From a virus, in the IMG/VR virus record IMGVR_UViG_3300032893_000005, positions 62,001 through 126,000 of that record: a DNA stretch of 64,000 nucleotides; one strand, 5' to 3'. Under the pieces are notes generated by a model, which did not search any database, was not told where the DNA came from, and saw only the letters and a list, made by a program, of their open reading frames with translations. A program made the translations under genes and the position numbers. How positions within the stretch are numbered: the stretch's first letter is position 1; every line of letters begins with the position of its first letter. Of this stretch, positions 15,249 through 23,418 are shown in pieces.

Positions 15249-17329
15249 TGAAGAGGCTTGAGGGCGAGGTCAGGATAGAGGATGGACGCCTCTTGGTTGA
15301 CGCAGAGCCCCACGTCATGTCCAGACTTCGGCCAATCTTCGACAACGCGACCAACTGGTCCAACCGGGGCAAGTACACCCATCGTCCGATCACGTTCCCG
15401 TTCAACATGACTTCGGCCAAGGACATCCTCTGGATCATGCAGAGGTACAACCTGGCCTGCGATCCCCTGACAGCAAGCAAGATCCAAGAGAAGTCTGACG
15501 AGTATGACCGAGTACTCGAGTCTGTGGTCAACGCGGACAAGGATACGACGTACCGCGTTAGTCCAGAAGCCCTTCAGCTCGCTTTAAGCCTCAGAACCCA
15601 CCAAGTTACCTTCAAGAACGCCATCTGGCAGCTCAAGCGCATGCTCCTGTCCGACAAGATGGGCCTCGGGAAAACCCCGTCCGGCATCTCGATGCTTCAG
15701 GAGCCTGAGTCGCGCCCGGCGCTGATCGTGGTACCGCCGCACCTGTGCTCTCAGTGGGAGCGCGAGGTAAATCGGTTCCTACCCGGCGCCAGCACACACG
15801 TCATACGAGGCTTCAAGAACTACGAGCTGCCCCAAGTCGACGTCTTGATCACAGGATACAACCGGCTCCAGCCGTGGCAGGACACACTCCTGGCCGACAA
15901 GAGTCACTTCAAGACCCTGATAGGCGACGAGATCCAGGAACTGAGGCACACCGGCACCGGAAAGCGCGAGATCTTTCGCATCTTGTCAGAGCGCGTCAAG
16001 TTCTGCGCGGGTCTGAGCGGTACGCCGATCTACAACCACGGTGACGAGATCTGGAGTGTCCTGGACGCCATATCCCCTGAGTGCCTAGGAAGCCGCGACG
16101 AGTTCGTGGAAGAGTGGTGCGGCTGGTCCGGCGTAGTCCGGGAGCCTAGCGTCCTCAACCACTACCTGAAGACACGCGGTCTGATGATGCGGAGGACCCC
16201 GGAAGAAGTTGGGCTCCACTTCGGAGAAGCCTCGAAGCACGTCTACACGCTCGACGCCGACATGAAGCAGCTCGAAGCCGTCCAGAACGTCATGAAGATG
16301 CTGGCCTTGAGCGTGCTGAATGGCAACGTGAACGAGCAGAGCGAGTCTTCCCGCGAGTTCGACTGGAAGCTCCGTCACGCCACTGGAGTGGCTAAGGCTA
16401 GGCCTGTGGCCGAGTTCGTAAAGATGATCTGCGACCAGGGCGACAAGGTTCTCCTGGCCGGTTGGCACCGCGACGTCTACGACATCTGGATGAAGGAGCT
16501 GAAGGCCTACAATCCCGTCATGTACACCGGCACCGAGTCTCCCAAGGAGAAGGACAAGGCCGTCAAGGAGTTCGTCGAGGGGAATGCGAAGGTGTTCATC
16601 ATCAGTCTCAGGTCTGGATCTGGCCTCGATGGGCTTCAGAGAGCCTGCGCGACCGCTGTGTTCGGCGAGCTTGACTGGAGCCCACACGTAATGGATCAAG
16701 TCGTAGCCCGCCTTGACCGCGACGGCCAGACGAAGCACGTCCAGGCGTTCTACCTGACGATCGCCGACGGAGCCGACCCGTTCATGATCGAACTCGTAGC
16801 GAAGAAGCGTGACCAGCACGATGGCGTAGTGGAAGGCAAAGACAGCGCCGGTGAGATCTTGGCGTTCGACAGCGGCGGCAAGGAGCGAATCCGAGAGCTT
16901 GCGAAGTCGTACCTCAAGTCGATCGGCGAAGAGGCAGTAGAAGCTATCCAGGAAGTTGGCCTTCAGGCCGACGTAGCCAATGCCCTGAGGTCAGTCCGAG
17001 TCCCGGTAAACACCGAGGAAGAGATGCAGGCTGCACTCCACGACGTTCTTCCTAAGGTTCTGCCGCAAGACGTCAAGATCGAGCGCGAGGTCAAGATCTC
17101 GAAGCGAAGCCGCCTAGACTTCATGGTCACTCGCGGCGAAGAGCGCGTCGCTATCGAGTGTAAGATCGCATCGACCAAGCGGGCCGAGGTCTACCGGCAA
17201 GTTCGCAAGTACGTGGAAGAAGGCAAGGTCACGTCCGTGGTCTTGTTCGCGCCTTGGTTCGGGATACCAACTTTTAAGGTTGACGAGGTGGTCGTGACTG
17301 TGGTTGACACAGCGGCGGCGTCGCTGTAA
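15248..17329 (+). CDS. SNF2-type helicase fused to PD-(D/E)XK nuclease
   Basis: 693 residues from ATG 15248 (TGATG junction). The helicase core is SF2/SNF2-like: Walker A DKMGLGKT at about 137-144, motif Ia LIVVPPHLCSQWERE, motif II GDEIQEL (DEIQ instead of DEAH), motif III GLSGTPI, motif V SGSGLDGLQ and motif VI VARLDRDGQT. The last 100 residues form a separate domain with SRLDFMV...AIECKI, the D...E-x-K pattern of PD-(D/E)XK nucleases (Glu and Lys near 637 and 639). The protein should translocate on DNA and cut it, for use in phage replication, recombination or host DNA attack. Fusion of these two domains in a phage is not one I can name. Its stop codon lies inside the -10 box of the promoter at 17304-17332. 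Confidence 0.85.
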   Translation: MKRLEGEVRIEDGRLLVDAEPHVMSRLRPIFDNATNWSNRGKYTHRPITFPFNMTSAKDILWIMQRYNLACDPLTASKIQEKSDEYDRVLESVVNADKDTTYRVSPEALQLALSLRTHQVTFKNAIWQLKRMLLSDKMGLGKTPSGISMLQEPESRPALIVVPPHLCSQWEREVNRFLPGASTHVIRGFKNYELPQVDVLITGYNRLQPWQDTLLADKSHFKTLIGDEIQELRHTGTGKREIFRILSERVKFCAGLSGTPIYNHGDEIWSVLDAISPECLGSRDEFVEEWCGWSGVVREPSVLNHYLKTRGLMMRRTPEEVGLHFGEASKHVYTLDADMKQLEAVQNVMKMLALSVLNGNVNEQSESSREFDWKLRHATGVAKARPVAEFVKMICDQGDKVLLAGWHRDVYDIWMKELKAYNPVMYTGTESPKEKDKAVKEFVEGNAKVFIISLRSGSGLDGLQRACATAVFGELDWSPHVMDQVVARLDRDGQTKHVQAFYLTIADGADPFMIELVAKKRDQHDGVVEGKDSAGEILAFDSGGKERIRELAKSYLKSIGEEAVEAIQEVGLQADVANALRSVRVPVNTEEEMQAALHDVLPKVLPQDVKIEREVKISKRSRLDFMVTRGEERVAIECKIASTKRAEVYRQVRKYVEEGKVTSVVLFAPWFGIPTFKVDEVVVTVVDTAAASL

Positions 17330-17332
17330 AAT
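17304..17332 (+). promoter_or_regulatory. Strong sigma70-like promoter overlapping the helicase stop codon
   Basis: TTGACA (17304-17309), a 17-base spacer, TAAAAT (17327-17332). The spacer contains the inverted repeat CAGCG...CGCTG, again flush with the -10 box. The TAA of the -10 box is the helicase stop. A transcript would start at about 17338-17339, on or next to the ATG of the following gene, so that message would be leaderless. Confidence 0.75.
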
Positions 17333-17338
17333 CTTCTC

Positions 17339-17827
17339 ATGTATTGGCAAACTCACGGTCACTGTAAAAACTATCACCGCTCAAGAACGTACAACGTCTG
17401 GCACAAGATGCGCCAGCGGTGCTTCAATCCCAAAGATCCCAAGTATCCTAACTATGGCGGCAGAGGTATAACTATTGACCCAAGATGGATGGTATTTGAA
17501 ACTTTCTTAGAAGATATGGGAGTGTGCCCCGACAAACACTCTATAGATCGTATCGATAATAATGCCAACTACTGTAAGGCAAACTGCAAGTGGTCCACTA
17601 ACAAAGAACAGTGCAATAATAGAAGATCTTGTAGATACCTAGAGTTCAACGGTAAGAAGATGACTCACCAACAATGGGCAGAATCTTTAGGTTTTAAGGA
17701 AGGATCTGCCATCGCGTTTAGGTTAAAATCTGGATGGACTATAGAAGAAGCACTCACAACTCGCAAAGGCCAATCGAGAACGTCTCGTTCTGAGACTTGC
17801 GTTGACACAATGTCACAGGCCCTGTAA
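17339..17827 (+). CDS. HNH homing endonuclease
   Basis: 162 residues. Signature blocks in order: RTYNVWHKMRQRCFNP, YPNYGGRGITIDPRW, the catalytic HSIDRIDNNANYCKANCKW and NKEQCNNRR, then a C-terminal helix-turn-helix-like segment (MTHQQWAESLGFKEG) for DNA binding. It is AT-rich relative to the helicase gene. No ribosome-binding site lies before the ATG, which falls at the predicted transcription start of the upstream promoter. The last nine codons (VDTMSQAL and stop) repeat the helicase ending VDTAAASL and stop at the DNA level around a second promoter, a notable sign of how the gene was inserted. Confidence 0.88.
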   Translation: MYWQTHGHCKNYHRSRTYNVWHKMRQRCFNPKDPKYPNYGGRGITIDPRWMVFETFLEDMGVCPDKHSIDRIDNNANYCKANCKWSTNKEQCNNRRSCRYLEFNGKKMTHQQWAESLGFKEGSAIAFRLKSGWTIEEALTTRKGQSRTSRSETCVDTMSQAL

Positions 17828-17830
17828 TCT
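17802..17830 (+). promoter_or_regulatory. Second promoter, at the end of the HNH gene
   Basis: TTGACA (17802-17807), 17 bases, TAATCT (17825-17830), with the inverted repeat ACAGG-C-CCTGT (17815-17825) against the -10 box. It drives the gene at 17859, which has GGAGGG upstream. TTGACACA and CTGTAA are shared exactly with the promoter at 17304. Confidence 0.7.
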
Positions 17831-17858
17831 AACCTTGAAACTTTCTTGGAGGGAAGGC

Positions 17859-18161
17859 ATGAAGAAGGGGCAAGGTAACGACTTAGTCGGATGGACGGCC
17901 CGTGCGCTGCAAGACGTCAAGACGCACAACGGGTTCACGATCGTCAAAGACTCTAAGGTGAAGGTCGTAGACTATCTACACCTCGACAAGCACTACTGTG
18001 TCACCTTGATCGACTCGATCTGGGCGTCGTCGCTCATAGTGAGCGAGAACGACATGATGCTCTGCTTCGACTTTATCTCGTCCGGCCAGCCCGAACGAGT
18101 TCCTGTTCCAAAGTCACTAGCGAAGTGGTATAACGAAACCAAGAAGTACACGGGGTATTAA
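17859..18161 (+). CDS. Hypothetical protein, first gene of a long unit
   Basis: 100 residues from ATG 17859 preceded by TTGGAGGGAAGG. Basic N-terminus, then alternating strands (FTIVKDSKVKVVDYLHL). No recognised family. Position directly behind a strong promoter implies early, abundant expression. Confidence 0.76.
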   Translation: MKKGQGNDLVGWTARALQDVKTHNGFTIVKDSKVKVVDYLHLDKHYCVTLIDSIWASSLIVSENDMMLCFDFISSGQPERVPVPKSLAKWYNETKKYTGY

Positions 18162-18162
18162 G

Positions 18163-18414
18163 ATGAAGAAACCGCAGCTATGGTTAGAAGAACAGCGATG
18201 GGGCGAGAAGGATGGTGTCCATACCATGCTGCGCATCTTTTATCCTGACGGATCGTCCGAGTACCTGAACTTAAACAAGTACTATGATAACGGCAACGTG
18301 CTATTCAACACAACTGGTGACTGGGAGCGGTCCCACGGTAACGACTGGAGCCCCGATGACTACGATGGTCAGTACGGCAACGATACTGAAGCACACTTCC
18401 TGGGGTACCTGTGA
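18163..18414 (+). CDS. Hypothetical acidic protein
   Basis: 83 residues, rich in Asp, Asn, Tyr and Trp in the C-terminal half (NDWSPDDYDGQYGND). No motif recognised. The ATG lies one base after the previous stop, and ATGA-type coupling to the next gene uses GTGA. Confidence 0.74.
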   Translation: MKKPQLWLEEQRWGEKDGVHTMLRIFYPDGSSEYLNLNKYYDNGNVLFNTTGDWERSHGNDWSPDDYDGQYGNDTEAHFLGYL

Positions 18415-18791
18415 AGTACGTCGCAGTCGTCGTGAACATCAACGGCTCGATAGACTCACAAGGTGAGGTCATCATGGGAGACGTGACGTTTCCAGATCAT
18501 CCGGTGCAGTTCTTCCGTGACAGTGACATAGGTAAGAGTATCAGTGAAGGTGAACCTTTAGGCGTAGCCAAGCTTAGGAAGGAAGGTAACCAAGTCTTCG
18601 CGGACATCGATACCTTCAGTCCCATAGACATATCCGGCATGTACGCGGTTCCCACAGGATCGATAAAGACCAGGAGAGGGAACGTGATCACGGAGTGCAG
18701 CATATCAGGCATCATGTTGACCCCTTCCCCTGCCGACAAAAATCTGTTACCACTTACTAAAGTGGAGGATGACGATGGGCAAGCACGTTAG
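18411..18791 (+). CDS. Hypothetical protein, beta-rich
   Basis: 126 residues from GTG 18411. It contains FADIDTFSPIDISGMYAV and SISGIMLTPSPADKN, a faint echo of the strand pattern in prohead proteases, but the catalytic His/Ser pair cannot be placed and the protein is short, so no function is given. It overlaps the next gene by 17 bases. Confidence 0.72.
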   Translation: MKYVAVVVNINGSIDSQGEVIMGDVTFPDHPVQFFRDSDIGKSISEGEPLGVAKLRKEGNQVFADIDTFSPIDISGMYAVPTGSIKTRRGNVITECSISGIMLTPSPADKNLLPLTKVEDDDGQAR

Positions 18792-19113
18792 CTTCGGAAG
18801 CTCGAGTAGTGGCATCAAGGAACACGTCAAGGGACTCGTGACCTTCGAGTACTACCGCGACGGGAACCTGTTCTACAAGACAGAGTCAGGCCTTCGCTTC
18901 CCGGTGCCGGTCTCAGACATCGGCAACGCCACGTTCATGGCCTCAGACCGCGCCATGCTGTTCATGCGTTGGATCAGGCAGCACCTCGAGATCAACAAAG
19001 GCGTAGCAGTCATGGTCGACGTATCTATAAAGCCCAACGAGGCCAAGCTGGTCGATCCATCGAACCCGGCAAACTCTGTCCTCATCAAGAACATAGGAGA
19101 CGGCAATGGTTAG
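18775..19113 (+). CDS. Hypothetical protein
   Basis: 112 residues from ATG 18775, preferred over ATG 18769 because GGAGG ends at 18768. Soluble alpha/beta with a Ser-rich start (FGSSSSG). No known domain. Confidence 0.74.
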   Translation: MGKHVSFGSSSSGIKEHVKGLVTFEYYRDGNLFYKTESGLRFPVPVSDIGNATFMASDRAMLFMRWIRQHLEINKGVAVMVDVSIKPNEAKLVDPSNPANSVLIKNIGDGNG

Positions 19114-19681
19114 GATAGGCAGGCCTCCTCACGTTTACCTGATCGAAGGCCATAATGACATGAGCCACTTTACTCCGAGCGAGTACGTGTGCAACGAGTT
19201 CGTATACGTCACCGACGAACTTTACATGAAGCTCCTCCAGTTCACGGACCCGACGCTCATCGAGGGAACGCAGACCGAGAAGGAAGAGATGAAGTCTGCC
19301 TTGGAGTCATCAGCGGTTAAGTCTCTCGGACCAGGTGAAAGTTCTGCTGATAACTTGATGACTTTCTTGTCCGGCACGTCGCTTGCGCAGCGCATCAAGC
19401 GCGCGATAGACATGAACCCTGGCAAGAGCATGCTCTGGCAGTTCAACGGACTTGGTCCGAACATGAAGGATCAGTACCGTCACGTAGTCGCTATGGGAGA
19501 CCCGAGCCTGCTGCACGTCTGGACTGACTTTGAAGCCTACGTCATCCTGCCCTTGCACCGCATGAGGGTTAAGGCACTGAACAGGATGATCCGCAGACGG
19601 CAGCAGCGTGAGATCGCAAGCTGGGAAGCGTACCTTAAAGAAGTCTACTCAAGGAGAGAAAATGAAACTGCTAACCCTTAG
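19106..19681 (+). CDS. Hypothetical helical protein
   Basis: 191 residues. The C-terminal 60 residues are a strongly basic helix (RVKALNRMIRRRQQRE), possibly nucleic-acid or membrane-surface binding. No family recognised. It overlaps the upstream gene by 8 bases and the downstream lipoprotein gene by 20. Confidence 0.75.
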   Translation: MVRIGRPPHVYLIEGHNDMSHFTPSEYVCNEFVYVTDELYMKLLQFTDPTLIEGTQTEKEEMKSALESSAVKSLGPGESSADNLMTFLSGTSLAQRIKRAIDMNPGKSMLWQFNGLGPNMKDQYRHVVAMGDPSLLHVWTDFEAYVILPLHRMRVKALNRMIRRRQQREIASWEAYLKEVYSRRENETANP

Positions 19682-19886
19682 CCTGATTGCCATGTCGCTG
19701 GCGGCCTGCGCGAGCAAGCCTGTCAAGCAGGAGCCGTCTGAGTACGTGATCGGATGCGCCACTGGCATGTTCATGGTAGCGAAGATGAACAACAGCGTAA
19801 CCGAGGACAACCGAGAAGGACTAACTCAGTTATTTGCTCAGATCTGCATGTCACTTGAACACAGCTACCGGGAGAGGACCAAGTGA
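19662..19886 (+). CDS. Small lipoprotein
   Basis: 74 residues from ATG 19662 behind AAGGAGAG. Signal MKLLTLSLIAMSLAAC with lipobox LAAC (Cys16). The mature part contains YVIGCATGMFM and a second Cys in AQICMSLEHS. The 87-residue membrane protein at 32,220 has a similar FVIGCQFAASSM segment, so the two may be distant relatives. Expected at the inner face of the outer membrane or at the inner membrane. Confidence 0.8.
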   Translation: MKLLTLSLIAMSLAACASKPVKQEPSEYVIGCATGMFMVAKMNNSVTEDNREGLTQLFAQICMSLEHSYRERTK

Positions 19887-20164
19887 GGTTCAAGAGTAAG
19901 GTCGTCCACATCGACGCGAAGCAGTGGGACGGCGACTGGCGCGTGCTGTGCGACTGGGCATCGTCCATCAGCGTAGGCAGCGGTACCGGCTTGTCGTACA
20001 ACGGTAAGAGCTTGCAGATCCACACCCTGGAAGGTACCATGTCGGTCGGCATCGGTGATTGGGTGATTTGCGGAACCGAGGGCGAGTTTTATCCGTGCAA
20101 AAATACGGTCTTTCAACGTAAATACGAACCGGCCCCTGAGCCGGAGAGGAGTGGTGCAGTATGA
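19883..20164 (+). CDS. PGDYG-type small phage protein
   Basis: 93 residues from GTG 19883. The core LQIHTLEGTMSVGIGDWVI followed by GTEGEFYPCKNTVFQRKYEP is the widespread small phage protein pattern, here GDW in place of PGDY. Its biochemical role is unknown. ATGA/GTGA overlaps connect it to both neighbours. Confidence 0.8.
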   Translation: MRFKSKVVHIDAKQWDGDWRVLCDWASSISVGSGTGLSYNGKSLQIHTLEGTMSVGIGDWVICGTEGEFYPCKNTVFQRKYEPAPEPERSGAV

Positions 20165-20532
20165 TTACATCGAACGGAACATTTGTACAGGTGGTGACGG
20201 CTGCAGAAGCTGCGGCTGCCTACAAAGCCAACCCGTACAACAAGATGGAGACGCTCAAGGCAGACCTCATGGACGGCATCACCCGCGCAATGCTCTGCGG
20301 TAGCCCTAGCTACTCGTACTTCGGGTACAGGAATAAGCTGGAGCAGCCTGTCATAGACTGGCTCGTCAGCCTGGGATACTTGGTGTGGCACCATAGTCCA
20401 TACGATGGCTCAGGTCGCAAGCAGTACACCTACAGCATCTACTGGGCATTCCCAGACGACGCAACGGTCGCACCGTTTGCCCCTGGCGAGCGATTCGACG
20501 AGGGCTACAGCGACGCGGAGAGTACGGTATGA
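20161..20532 (+). CDS. Hypothetical protein
   Basis: 123 residues. A helical N-terminal half is followed by an aromatic-rich beta part (QYTYSIYWAF). No motif recognised; four-base overlaps on both sides. Confidence 0.75.
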   Translation: MITSNGTFVQVVTAAEAAAAYKANPYNKMETLKADLMDGITRAMLCGSPSYSYFGYRNKLEQPVIDWLVSLGYLVWHHSPYDGSGRKQYTYSIYWAFPDDATVAPFAPGERFDEGYSDAESTV

Positions 20533-20909
20533 AGAAGCTGTTTCGGTTTCAGTACGAGAAGTGCAGCGGCACTTGCTACCACCCGTCTCCAGAGTTCTTC
20601 GAGGAGCTTCGGTGCCTGGACAAGACAGTCCTGAAGCGCGTGGTGGATAAGGTAGTCGCATCGCACGACAGGGTGTGCAACGATCCAGAGATGCGATTCG
20701 GCGTAGACTACGACGAGAAGAGCAAGCACTACATCGCCAGCTTCGTTAACCACGGCAAGCTTGACTTGTTCACGTCCAGAGTGTTCATGGGAGCCGTCGA
20801 GGAGATGTGCGAGTTCATCCTGTCCGAGGTCCAAGGAGGTGCGTCTGGCGACTGCGAGTACGATCACACTACTGAAAAGTTGCACGAAGCCATCATGAGG
20901 GCCGTATGA
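20529..20909 (+). CDS. Hypothetical protein
   Basis: 126 residues with Cys near the N-terminus (YEKCSGTCYHPSP) and otherwise mixed alpha/beta. No known family. The Cys pair might bind metal, but a second pair is not evident. Confidence 0.74.
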   Translation: MKKLFRFQYEKCSGTCYHPSPEFFEELRCLDKTVLKRVVDKVVASHDRVCNDPEMRFGVDYDEKSKHYIASFVNHGKLDLFTSRVFMGAVEEMCEFILSEVQGGASGDCEYDHTTEKLHEAIMRAV

Positions 20910-21061
20910 TCATCTCTCAGGTAATGCGTACGGTAGCGATCTTCGTATGGATACTGCTTGGCCTACACCTGATCGCCGTCGATCGTATCGCAGCGACCTG
21001 TACGCTGATCAGCGGTACTCTGTTCATGGCCGCTTTGATATACGACGAGGCTTCATCATGA
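20906..21061 (+). CDS. Very small membrane protein
   Basis: 51 residues; hydrophobic helices at about 8-24 (TVAIFVWILLGLHLIAV) and 31-45. Starts in the upstream stop (ATGA) and ends over the next start in the same way. Role unknown; size is in the range of phage inner-membrane accessory proteins. Confidence 0.66.
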   Translation: MIISQVMRTVAIFVWILLGLHLIAVDRIAATCTLISGTLFMAALIYDEASS

Positions 21062-21216
21062 AGAAGGAAGAACTGCAGAAGCACTTAGACTCTCTGCTAG
21101 AGAAGCGCCGCAAGATCTTGACCAGCAAGAGTGCGAAGCCGAGCGAGATCACCGACAAGTTAAACAAGGTCGCCAAGGAGATCGAGTCGACCAGAAACAA
21201 GATGGAGAAGTTATGA
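21058..21216 (+). CDS. Short coiled-coil protein
   Basis: 52 residues, almost wholly helical and highly charged (LQKHLDSLLEKRRKIL and later VAKEIESTRNKMEKL), so probably a coiled coil. Unknown function; coupled by ATGA overlaps. Confidence 0.72.
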   Translation: MKKEELQKHLDSLLEKRRKILTSKSAKPSEITDKLNKVAKEIESTRNKMEKL

Positions 21217-21440
21217 AACTGTACGCTACCAAGTTCCGAGAGAAGGGTGACAAGGAGTATAAGACTGTCCTGATCATGGCGAAGGACTTCGACGAGTATC
21301 GCGAGAAGTTCGCAGACTTCTTGAAGGTCGGCGAGTACGACGTCGACAAGCGTACCATATCATGGGCAGGAAACTCTGTTCCGTTCATGTCCGAGGGTAG
21401 AGCTGAAGTCCTGTGCACAAACTTGGACGAAGTGAACTAA
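21213..21440 (+). CDS. Hypothetical protein
   Basis: 75 residues. The layout (a short strand, then KTVLIMAKDFDEYREKFADF) is a common small phage alpha/beta fold, but no name can be given. Overlaps the previous stop by four bases. Confidence 0.74.
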   Translation: MKLYATKFREKGDKEYKTVLIMAKDFDEYREKFADFLKVGEYDVDKRTISWAGNSVPFMSEGRAEVLCTNLDEVN

Positions 21441-21441
21441 C

Positions 21442-21663
21442 ATGAGGTACCTAGTCAAGCAGCCGGAGAAGTACAGGAAGGCGAAGTCTAAGAGCAAGCG
21501 CCTTAACCCGTCCTGGCACTTCGACACCGAGCAGGAAGCCAAGGCCTTCGCAGACTCCTTCAAGGAGTGCTGGGTCGACGTGTGGTTTGAGGGTAAGATC
21601 GTCCACAGCAACTACAGTAAGGCAGTGCCGGACTGGTTCAGGAAGATCAAGGAAGTAGCATGA
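21442..21663 (+). CDS. Small basic hypothetical protein
   Basis: 73 residues, basic N-terminal third (KQPEKYRKAKSKSKR) then FDTEQEAKAFADSF, an arrangement often seen in small phage proteins of unknown role. Coupled to the next gene by ATGA. Confidence 0.74.
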   Translation: MRYLVKQPEKYRKAKSKSKRLNPSWHFDTEQEAKAFADSFKECWVDVWFEGKIVHSNYSKAVPDWFRKIKEVA

Positions 21664-21860
21664 CGGAAGTCTACGAGCTTGAGTTCAGCCATCAGATAGA
21701 GCCTCAGAACTACGGCCTCTTCAAGAGCATCTTTCACGCAGAGCAGTACATGAAAGAGTACTTGAAGGGTGTAGACTTAACCAAGAAGACGTCGTATCAT
21801 GACGGTCAGACGATCATCTACGACGGTGATTATATCTTAAGACGGAGGATTGTGCGATGA
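21660..21860 (+). CDS. Small hypothetical protein
   Basis: 66 residues, with no recognised motif. A helix (SIFHAEQYMKEYLKG) is followed by a basic end (ILRRRIVR). Four-base overlaps on both sides. Confidence 0.73.
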   Translation: MTEVYELEFSHQIEPQNYGLFKSIFHAEQYMKEYLKGVDLTKKTSYHDGQTIIYDGDYILRRRIVR

Positions 21861-22462
21861 GTGACGAAGGATACGACGCAGGACCTTGGGACAAGGATCA
21901 TCCGGCTCCCACGAGCAGCCCAGCAACTGACGACATCAAGGACCAGCCGATAACGCTTAACGGCATGAAGCTGGCGGACGACGAGATCTTGGTCCTCAAC
22001 ATCCAAGGCCCAGACATCGACGCTGACATGATCCAGAACATCCGCACCTCCCTCCGCAGGGAGCTTGGCGAAGGCCGCGTGCTCATCCTTGGAAGCGACG
22101 ACGAGACGACAGTCCAGATGGCTACCATCAAGCAGCCGCCGTCCACTCTCGCGGTGAAGGTCTCAGGTGCTGAAATTTACAAGGCCGTCAAGAACTACAT
22201 CAAGTCGAACGAGGTCATCCACGCCAAGGTCAAGGAAGCCGTCGAGGAGACGATCAAGAAGGGCGCGGTGCAGAACCAGCTCGACCAGATCGTGAAGCAG
22301 CACTTCACCGGCTGGGGATCTGAGAAGAAGCTGACCGAACTCATGAAGCAGGTCATCAGCGACGACTTCAGGAAGCGCGTCGACGCCGAGATCGCAAGTG
22401 CCGTCGAGAAGGTGCTGGAGCGTGCGGTGTTCGTGATGCCTCCGAAGGACAAGCAGACGTGA
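21857..22462 (+). CDS. Hypothetical protein
   Basis: 201 residues. An acidic, Pro-rich N-terminus is followed by an alpha/beta middle (EILVLNIQGPDIDADMIQNI) and a long charged helical C-terminal half from about residue 100. No family recognised. The longest gene in this stretch of the cluster, directly before a lipoprotein gene. Confidence 0.76.
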   Translation: MSDEGYDAGPWDKDHPAPTSSPATDDIKDQPITLNGMKLADDEILVLNIQGPDIDADMIQNIRTSLRRELGEGRVLILGSDDETTVQMATIKQPPSTLAVKVSGAEIYKAVKNYIKSNEVIHAKVKEAVEETIKKGAVQNQLDQIVKQHFTGWGSEKKLTELMKQVISDDFRKRVDAEIASAVEKVLERAVFVMPPKDKQT

Positions 22463-22689
22463 AGACCTTAGTCCTCCTGGCACTGTTCATCTCTGGCTGC
22501 TCGATCGAGATCGGGTCTAACACCAGCATCGAAGAGCAGATGCAGAACTACTGCAAGAAGTGCGGTGGAGTAAGCGCCGGGTTCGTGAACGACTACGGCC
22601 TCGAGCTTACCTGCGTCGATGGAACACACCTGTCGCAGAAGTACGTCGGCCTCAAGGGGACGAAGACCGTACTGGGGAGCTGCAAGTGA
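22459..22689 (+). CDS. Small cysteine-containing lipoprotein
   Basis: 76 residues with signal MKTLVLLALFISGC (lipobox ISGC, Cys14). The mature domain has four further Cys (CKKCGG, LTCVDG, LGSCK), likely disulfide-bonded in the periplasm, where the phage thioredoxin-like protein (14,120) could act on them. Function unknown. Confidence 0.8.
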   Translation: MKTLVLLALFISGCSIEIGSNTSIEEQMQNYCKKCGGVSAGFVNDYGLELTCVDGTHLSQKYVGLKGTKTVLGSCK

Positions 22690-23186
22690 TCGACTTCAAC
22701 AACTGCATCATGGAGTTCGAGGTTGGACACTACGCGATCGCCGAGGTCGGCGGTGTCCTGACGAAGTACAGGGCATACGAGATCTTAGAGCGACGTCCCG
22801 AAGAAAACCAGCTCCTACTGAGAGATGACAGTAAGGATTCTCCCGTAGAGTTCTGGGTCGACTCTCGATGTTTTCGATACTTCCCGTACAGCGCAGTCGT
22901 CTTCGCTGAGGGTGAGCATAAGACCATCGACGAGCTTCTGCACGAGATCGCCTACTCCTGGGACCACACCTACTGGCCATCGACACTACATAAGGACGAA
23001 GATGGCTTGTTCCACGTCAACAAGCTAACGATCAGCCCGTTCTGGACTGAGTACAAGGGTCAGTACGAGAAGGTCGCGCCGGGGCTCTACGAGTACCTGT
23101 GCCGCATATACGAGGTGATCGAGGAAGCCCGCGAGAAGTTCGGGAAGCCTAAGATGTTCGACGGGACGGAGGTTCAGGATGAGTAA
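22686..23186 (+). CDS. Hypothetical acidic protein
   Basis: 166 residues from GTG 22686, taken because it overlaps the previous stop as GTGA like most junctions here. Beta-rich N-terminal 80 residues, then a helical part (LYEYLCRIYEVIEEAREK). No recognised motif. Confidence 0.74.
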   Translation: MIDFNNCIMEFEVGHYAIAEVGGVLTKYRAYEILERRPEENQLLLRDDSKDSPVEFWVDSRCFRYFPYSAVVFAEGEHKTIDELLHEIAYSWDHTYWPSTLHKDEDGLFHVNKLTISPFWTEYKGQYEKVAPGLYEYLCRIYEVIEEAREKFGKPKMFDGTEVQDE

Positions 23187-23418
23187 CTTTCTGCAGATGC
23201 TTAAGAAGGCCCGCAAAGACCTCATCGACGCAGGCATGAGCTACAGGGACGTGAGCGAGCTGATCACGAACGGCCAAGTCTCCTTCGACACTTCGCTAGA
23301 CGACCAAGCAGAGCAGATGAAGTGGAAGCTGAAGAAGCTTGGACTTAAGGTTGACATAACGACGACCGAGTCGAGTCACTACAACAGAGAGTCACACAAG
23401 ATGTGGGTCCGCCTGTGA
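23179..23418 (+). CDS. Small hypothetical protein
   Basis: 79 residues, helical with a segment LIDAGMSYRDVSELITNG resembling a helix-turn-helix in outline, but without enough to call it DNA-binding. Overlaps upstream by 8 and downstream by 4 bases. Confidence 0.73.
   Translation: MSNFLQMLKKARKDLIDAGMSYRDVSELITNGQVSFDTSLDDQAEQMKWKLKKLGLKVDITTTESSHYNRESHKMWVRL

Noticed and set aside
16085-16819. Long open frame on the minus strand opposite the helicase gene
   Set aside because: It mirrors the helicase coding frame, is Leu/Val/Arg-biased as shadow frames are, and has no ribosome-binding site or recognisable domain.
17777-17791. Hairpin AGAACG-TCT-CGTTCT near the end of the HNH gene
   Set aside because: It lies in coding sequence, lacks a T-run and precedes a promoter by only a few bases; probably chance.
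18411-18791. Prohead protease resemblance
   Set aside because: Only a vague strand pattern; catalytic residues cannot be placed, the protein is short, and no capsid genes are near.
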